Source of the DNA: Bacteroidales bacterium UBA2764
GTDB lineage: Bacteria > Bacteroidota > Bacteroidia > Bacteroidales > Paludibacteraceae
NCBI GenBank assembly: GCA_002352705.1
Contig: DEIW01000156.1
Span: 1 to 10,622, forward strand
Direction of reading: 5' to 3'
Length of the DNA: 10,622 nucleotides
Positions 9,701-10,622 of this stretch are shown here, piece after piece. Made by a program: the position numbers and the translations under genes. A model generated the notes under the pieces. It worked only from the letters and a program-made list of their open reading frames with translations, had not been told where the DNA came from and ran no database searches. Each line of letters begins with the position of its first letter. The stretch's first letter is position 1.

Positions 9701-9829
9701 ATCACGACCGGTGTCGGAAATGTAAAGAACAACGATGCGAAAGCAGTTAAGTTCATTAAGGAGGATCAAATATATATCCTCAAGAATGGAGTGCTGTATA
9801 ACGCAACGGGCGCAGTGGTGCGCAAATAA
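794..9829 (+). CDS. Giant secreted modular surface protein (InlB repeats, Ig-like cassettes, T9SS-like tail)
   Basis: A 3011-residue protein of unknown function; adhesion or ligand binding outside the cell is the likely role. Residues 1-32 are a signal peptide (basic start, hydrophobic core near 16-26, probable cut in AWG/Q). Residues about 128-273 look like InlB (Listeria-Bacteroides) repeats, with YDANGG and ending LYAQW and LKAKW. Residues about 276-2490 are a long series of beta-sandwich modules: Big/MBG-type Ig-like domains with ITASQ-type endings, discoidin-like segments, and Hydin/ASH-like domains (near 714-812, 1113-1205, 1795-1890, 2221-2316). Residues about 2506-2950 form the C-terminal region common in large Bacteroidales surface proteins (DWCKVDNW, later WQYVGTP and PMQGFSV). 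The last 30 or so residues (YILKNGVLYNATG) resemble a short T9SS sorting tail. I see no catalytic motif. The first ATG (794) precedes the best signal peptide; upstream TAAGG lies too close to act as a Shine-Dalgarno. Domain names come from sequence pattern, not a search. Confidence 0.93.
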   Translation: MKKMNIFNNSMRFFNLALLLIMLLGVNTQAWGQWNSTLTATASPSEGGGVCATKEDKSSLNDSDYGPSSTSGKTYCATIWSTATFYAYYKTKPGYKFNKWSTGATSWKISVKADRSNKHPSVTAYFSPITYKIVFNGNNKTSGSMDDLTMTYNTAKNLTAYGFSRAYTVKYDANGGSCDVSSATATYKFNGWNTNSAGTGTAYSDKANVNNLTTTDGATINLYAQWTSKSVTLPNATKAGYVLDGWYAGDTKVGEAGGSYTPTANVTLKAKWIDKHTPVMTGANTSMMVDGVQENAFTFNHVDGQVAHITVKSIDAINNGDGKVIEYDATNNKITAHNAGVAEIYFTQAETSTIKSGTSATYTYTVHKYNSAFAGVADLSTNVDADVESAYTLNYSRLDAAYIGVIPTAGTPTEGVSSTEFYYTLDHEVTATNTENSANGSLAITYNAGNKTATGKNAGTGTIHLRQPETYKYKAASADIKVTVTKNDPVFTWKNGPYYHNSSVSNVFTSTNKDLAFTIGASTNPNVAYETGNTLYILTKAGTANFTVSQPENYKWNSKSVTYSVAPENPSNHVTFTYTQAMYNDGSITVKKEGTTEWTDSRLRLGGSATGIFDAPAYNNDDKYVDIAFKGIPEKVTFEIATNSDIATGEYWYVKESSDGINWSGEKWNSEHEGTGYASFSVSLSQTARYIRLCYSGNFAGYFRNITIHELKKFTPNPSSLAFGTHPINETCASQTFAFNYANVGHNVTLATNDSHFTVTPTKITNIGGEKVGSTTVTVSYSTAEAHKSSGAKITITDELGNSAMVNLSGETKRLDPTITWSPDDATFNVDDELTALNANELEVTLSVAAADEAYVHCVGNTATMIGAKTGTVVVTAHVTGNNIYNDKDFTKEISITNLTKQYITWEQDFSRLKTTDGTKSITLNATASSGLPVSYELVGDKTGLTLTQSGETWTLTYSASECKNTTIVAKQGGNETYAPASSVSKQVKVIDPSKVCDTNETLVNSTVTLKETSVTYNIDIPQSMTIEVSRTKTSWAIYSKGFKVEFYSGRNGTGTKLHEYSYGAGDIDKSKTISLSGLNIAAQSVKLISDASNGYNVNSVTYTKRKYCDLSKSSLSFETYPNTVTMPQTVDVSYANYPITVECSNDKFSFDPKDFGDCSEYGTKTITVTYSAGASAGTDEGYLYIKDNTGAVLRTCTLSVTIRPKVEQSITSNNIGSSYKTTDKVTLTASTNSGLSNFTYSAAPAGVAVINGAEMTFTQSGTIAVTVSEPGNKIYNATSETVENIVVSKDVPNISTLPVGTAVTYLQKLSSSTLSGGAAEVTLRGAAHTTVAGAFAWTEPEHVISENAGAHKYGVTFTPEDGGMYTNATCQVEIVVNRASQALEMKNGAVLVAVGGIDAGKADSKLDLNSLIVSQTQDPVAANRAGAVTYEVISANKEKATISDVTTFSATEIGDYTIRATKAQTDYYNVATAEFTVTVAMRPNTMVTAGSYTKYVDDMVETVATLINSDGKIHTSSTDATIAYYDIAENKIHIPNSEAKSFDQTEITIKIWQDATPQFEGIPEAEAKTITLTVKKYDNQLSYTWGGANQTSWRYFLNFDQREYVVFSTNNTNYSAAPIIISQTSGSTVAKYYPELNAIHSAQNVGTATWSVSQAETYKYKAPETKIFTVTVGTVASECYVLNDQNTYELHTIDKESPLALSGPGDQLTFDARKNTISIDYGLPVQYSTDGTNFRDLTKIDLTGDYKPYGPFTLPEGTTHILFKSETGSTLVKYYKNIKVTRKKWFSLQDVNGTEISEITMPLNTVGENSKTATFYVDYSTCADVIKVVSNHQQVTVSENEFYSNGNGKKAITITYTVNAQDRPEEISATITVYTPNENKTLLVHAQTVKQTQTINWAKGYDVSEVSLPVGLNDATPATASSGLTPVIYTTNNSSVIQIAADGQSFSVIGTGTATLTASQAGDKYKWNAVSDTKTINATDKKIQVIRWEQDFTRSIAPGDVKELLAEVYVNNALAGVQTKSDERTAMIRYSCPDGNGVISVSGDQMTVFGYGVTSVTASIEGDENYESATMTLLVRVRAPSTGCEDPIIVNHTEQIQIFSMDIDWTDWTTPPVIGDTIFFDAALGKPDKLSFMHEGEEYSIPYISSIKVYRGAIKVQQRVNGNWSDVAGSEVTPAKYQWNLISDLQLDENADAIRFVRLVRGQGYHNIKDVQVTLLQYLRADKETINLGNVQAGATLNAAIGFNYSNLKGDLTVTKTGADGEFLAMDETIEMDCGAHGHYDFPITFAPTRIGEWENDVTITDPISSKTITVHLVANVIRGSQSIQWNPEANICYAEPPLLNATATSGLAVSYAITAGADVAHIENGEVIIDKRSGSFTITASQTGDKSYFPAENVAKTFVMNPVALTLTAPMASDITYPAELGTSELTGGLAKAGDTEISGTWAWKEPASIPTVGDAQAIAVVFTPDERECYYTNFETTALINVKRTQFVYDGSGDGEGDEKKVDWCKVDNWKDNEIPTISDEVLVQHDVVIACEVYAYSVEIEEGKTITIAPNGGLTVGAGGIKNANKDNLILKAGTEGDTKGQTGYLRISPEYTGAMPEATVEMYSIGYYDKTSDEENIAAWQYVGTPIDFEGELAKTVFTRSWIYSYVEATDTWVNNRKNLVMEPFVGYSTTQYDSPDGKLISYSGKLIDNKATITVDLAYTDSEHGENVVANSYTAPIDITNFEDADFVNLEKVVYLFNTGSRKDAEKLLTKGVAETTNAPGQYLPIPIGSARAMKSSFGTITTISPMQGFSVKANTKGAKLTFDYNKLVWNGTSANAPLRVKARNDEASLSGALCISIWSNGWTDNLYMIESDEYAISYENGYDATKQMSGAFNVFAIEDNDQLSVDATNSLIGTRVGVRTGDETAYTFVFSHLQTEDGLALFDAETDQTIDINEGTEYTFFAEPNVMVNDRFRIIERAEIPAITTGVGNVKNNDAKAVKFIKEDQIYILKNGVLYNATGAVVRK
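2507..8258 (+). repeat. Four internal protein cassettes arranged A-B-A'-B'
   Basis: Within the giant protein a cassette of discoidin-like segment, Hydin-like domain and Ig-like domain occurs four times, starting near residues 572, 997, 1679 and 2085. The first and third end in a second Ig-like domain that carries the same WEQDF motif (906-910 and 1989-1993). The second and fourth end instead in an MBG-like domain with GG-A...W-EP...VxFTP (about 1288-1380 and 2405-2489). Equivalent landmarks lie 1083-1117 residues apart, which implies duplication of a whole A+B block. The repeats are divergent at DNA level. Module boundaries are approximate. Confidence 0.6.
9738..9829 (+). other. Short T9SS-type C-terminal sorting tail
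   Basis: The last 30 residues follow the pattern of an FIKEDQIYILKNG strand, then LYNATG and a basic end (VVRK). Truncated type-A-like tails of this shape end many T9SS-exported Bacteroidales proteins, where the tail directs passage through the outer membrane and anchoring to the surface. The resemblance is by eye. No T9SS component genes lie in the window. Confidence 0.5.
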
Positions 9830-9831
9830 TC

Positions 9832-9846
9832 CCCTTGGGAAAAGGG
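9832..9846 (+). other. Small hairpin between the two plus-strand genes
   Basis: CCCTT (9832-9836) and AAGGG (9842-9846) can pair around a GGGAA loop just after the giant gene's stop. No T-tract follows, so it is not an intrinsic terminator and does not argue against co-transcription. It could tune mRNA stability or be chance. Confidence 0.25.
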
Positions 9847-9872
9847 CATGTGTATCAAAAATTAGTATTAGT

Positions 9873-10466
9873 TTGAAAAAGGTATTTACAATCATAGTAT
9901 GTCTCCTGTGCGCCCTTACTGCGTCTGCAGTCGGATACGCATCCCCTTATAAGGGCGCGGGTAGGGGGTATATCCATACTACCAGTTCTGCACGGTTGCA
10001 TTACCATGGGAACTCTGGTGGAGGAATGACGCAGGCTCCATCTGCATCGATGCGTTCCTCGTCCTACGGAGGAATGATGGCTTCTGCAACAGGAGCTGTC
10101 GCATCGGTGTCTATGCCGGCTATGGCGCGGACTTCTTCATCAGGTGCCTCCACATTATGCTCTGTGCATACCATTAGCACGGTCGCATCTGCTATTCAGG
10201 GAGGGGTTACTTCCAATGAAACGTATGAGCGTATCGCAGGGCTTCGAAGATCTCCGGGAGGTAATCCTGAAATTTGCCATTGTGTCGATACGGATGGTAA
10301 TGGATATTGTGATCATTGTGGAGCAGAATTCGATGAGTTTGACGGAGGCTGTAGTAATGATCCCTGCTGGTGTCCGTTGGAGTTCAACTGGGCTGTGGCG
10401 CTCTTTATGTCTATACTGGCTACGGCGTACGGGGTGTACAAAAAACGGACATCAACTCTACAGTGA
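9873..10466 (+). CDS. Small secreted/membrane-anchored Cys-rich companion protein
   Basis: A 197-residue hypothetical protein read from a TTG start. Residues 1-19 are a good signal peptide (KKVFTIIVCLLCALTASA); in-frame ATGs at 9735 and 9786 would put it inside the giant gene and bury the signal, so TTG 9873 is preferred. The mature part (about 20-130) is low-complexity, rich in Ser, Ala, Gly and Met. Residues 135-167 hold seven Cys spaced CxC-x8-CxxC-x10-C-x4-CxC, and the DTDGNGYCD within it matches the DxDxNGxxD calcium loop seen in dockerin and EF-hand motifs. Residues about 171-188 are a single hydrophobic helix followed by KKR, a likely membrane anchor; the PLxxxW...AYGVYKKR ending resembles C-termini of small Bacteroidales envelope proteins. 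It lies 43 bp after the giant gene on the same strand, so the two probably share a transcript. Function is unknown. Confidence 0.75.
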   Translation: MKKVFTIIVCLLCALTASAVGYASPYKGAGRGYIHTTSSARLHYHGNSGGGMTQAPSASMRSSSYGGMMASATGAVASVSMPAMARTSSSGASTLCSVHTISTVASAIQGGVTSNETYERIAGLRRSPGGNPEICHCVDTDGNGYCDHCGAEFDEFDGGCSNDPCWCPLEFNWAVALFMSILATAYGVYKKRTSTLQ

Positions 10467-10517
10467 CGTCCGTAATGGTCACGACATGGTCACGTAAATG
10501 ACCGCATATTGAGTAAG
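10463..10517. repeat. 11-bp-period repeat and hairpins 3' of the gene pair
   Basis: In 11-bp steps the units read AATGGTCACGA (10474), CATGGTCACGT (10485), AAATGACCGCA (10496), then decay. ATGGTCACG is an exact direct repeat at 10475-10483 and 10486-10494. Overlapping stems are possible: GTGAC (10463-10467) with GTCAC (10478-10482), GGTCA (10488-10492) with TGACC (10499-10503), and ACGGAC (10445-10450) with GTCCGT (10468-10473). The stems are short and lack a T-tract, so a terminator role between convergent genes is possible but unproven. Confidence 0.6.
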
Positions 10518-10529
10518 CTTTTAGTAACC

Positions 10530-10622
10530 TTACTTTAAGGATTTCGCCCAACGGCGAAGATAAGCAGTCCACTCCTCGGCATTCGTTGCTACGGGGTGGT
10601 CTTCTTTTGTGGCTCCTACACA
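10530..10622 (-). CDS. 3' end of a convergent gene (partial, runs off window)
   Basis: On the minus strand the frame is open from the window edge for 30 codons to a TAA at 10532-10530. The translation has an ordinary protein composition, with KEDHPVATNAEEW followed by TAYLRRWAKSLK, an amphipathic-looking charged helix typical of a C-terminus. I cannot name a family from so short a tail. It is convergent with the two plus-strand genes and ends 63 bp from the stop of the small gene. Thirty open codons could also arise by chance. Confidence 0.5.
   Translation of the reverse strand, partial: CVGATKEDHPVATNAEEWTAYLRRWAKSLK

Noticed and set aside
9944..9955. Perfect 12-bp palindrome CCCTTATAAGGG
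   Set aside because: It lies inside the coding region just after the signal peptide, where it encodes part of SPYKG. A single short palindrome is expected by chance in 10 kb.
10144..10497. 117-codon plus-strand ORF overlapping the small gene
   Set aside because: Alternate frame of the Cys-rich companion gene; it loses the signal peptide, Cys motif and transmembrane helix seen in the accepted frame.
10560..10612. tRNA-like or structured RNA fold near the right edge
   Set aside because: Only short imperfect pairings (CCACTCC with GGGGTGG) and no T-arm or anticodon pattern. A minus-strand coding tail explains the segment better.

Overview
The window looks like a chromosomal segment from a Bacteroidota genome, most likely order Bacteroidales. 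The reasons are a promoter of the TTTG / TAnnTTTG type, starts without a usable Shine-Dalgarno, a giant secreted Ig-like/InlB-repeat protein, and a C-terminal tail resembling a type IX secretion (T9SS) sorting signal. I cannot name a genus.

Layout. Positions 1-793 hold no gene I can support. They carry several degenerate tandem arrays with an 11-bp period (22-87, 408-460, 493-547), an A+T-rich stretch with a 10-bp period (171-240), nested inverted repeats (268-328), a T10 tract, and then promoter-like elements (657-688 and 743-750) with an 8-bp inverted repeat next to the start. Positions 794-9829 (+) encode one 3011-residue secreted protein. After a 43-bp gap, 9873-10466 (+) encodes a 197-residue secreted or membrane-anchored protein with a cysteine-rich, calcium-loop-like segment and one C-terminal transmembrane helix. 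Positions 10467-10529 hold another 11-bp-period repeat. Positions 10530-10622 are probably the last 30 codons of a convergent minus-strand gene cut by the window edge.

How the genes may work together. The two plus-strand genes are co-directional and close, so probably one transcript: a giant modular surface protein with no visible catalytic domain (adhesion or ligand binding is the likely role) and a small cell-envelope companion. The most informative observation inside the large protein is that its ectodomain looks like a two-fold duplication of a block of about 1,100 residues, each copy containing an A cassette and a B cassette. The most unexplained feature outside the genes is the recurrence of 11-bp-period arrays, three of whose consensus units begin AATG, on both sides of the locus. 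I found no CRISPR, RNA gene, transposase or recognisable defence system.
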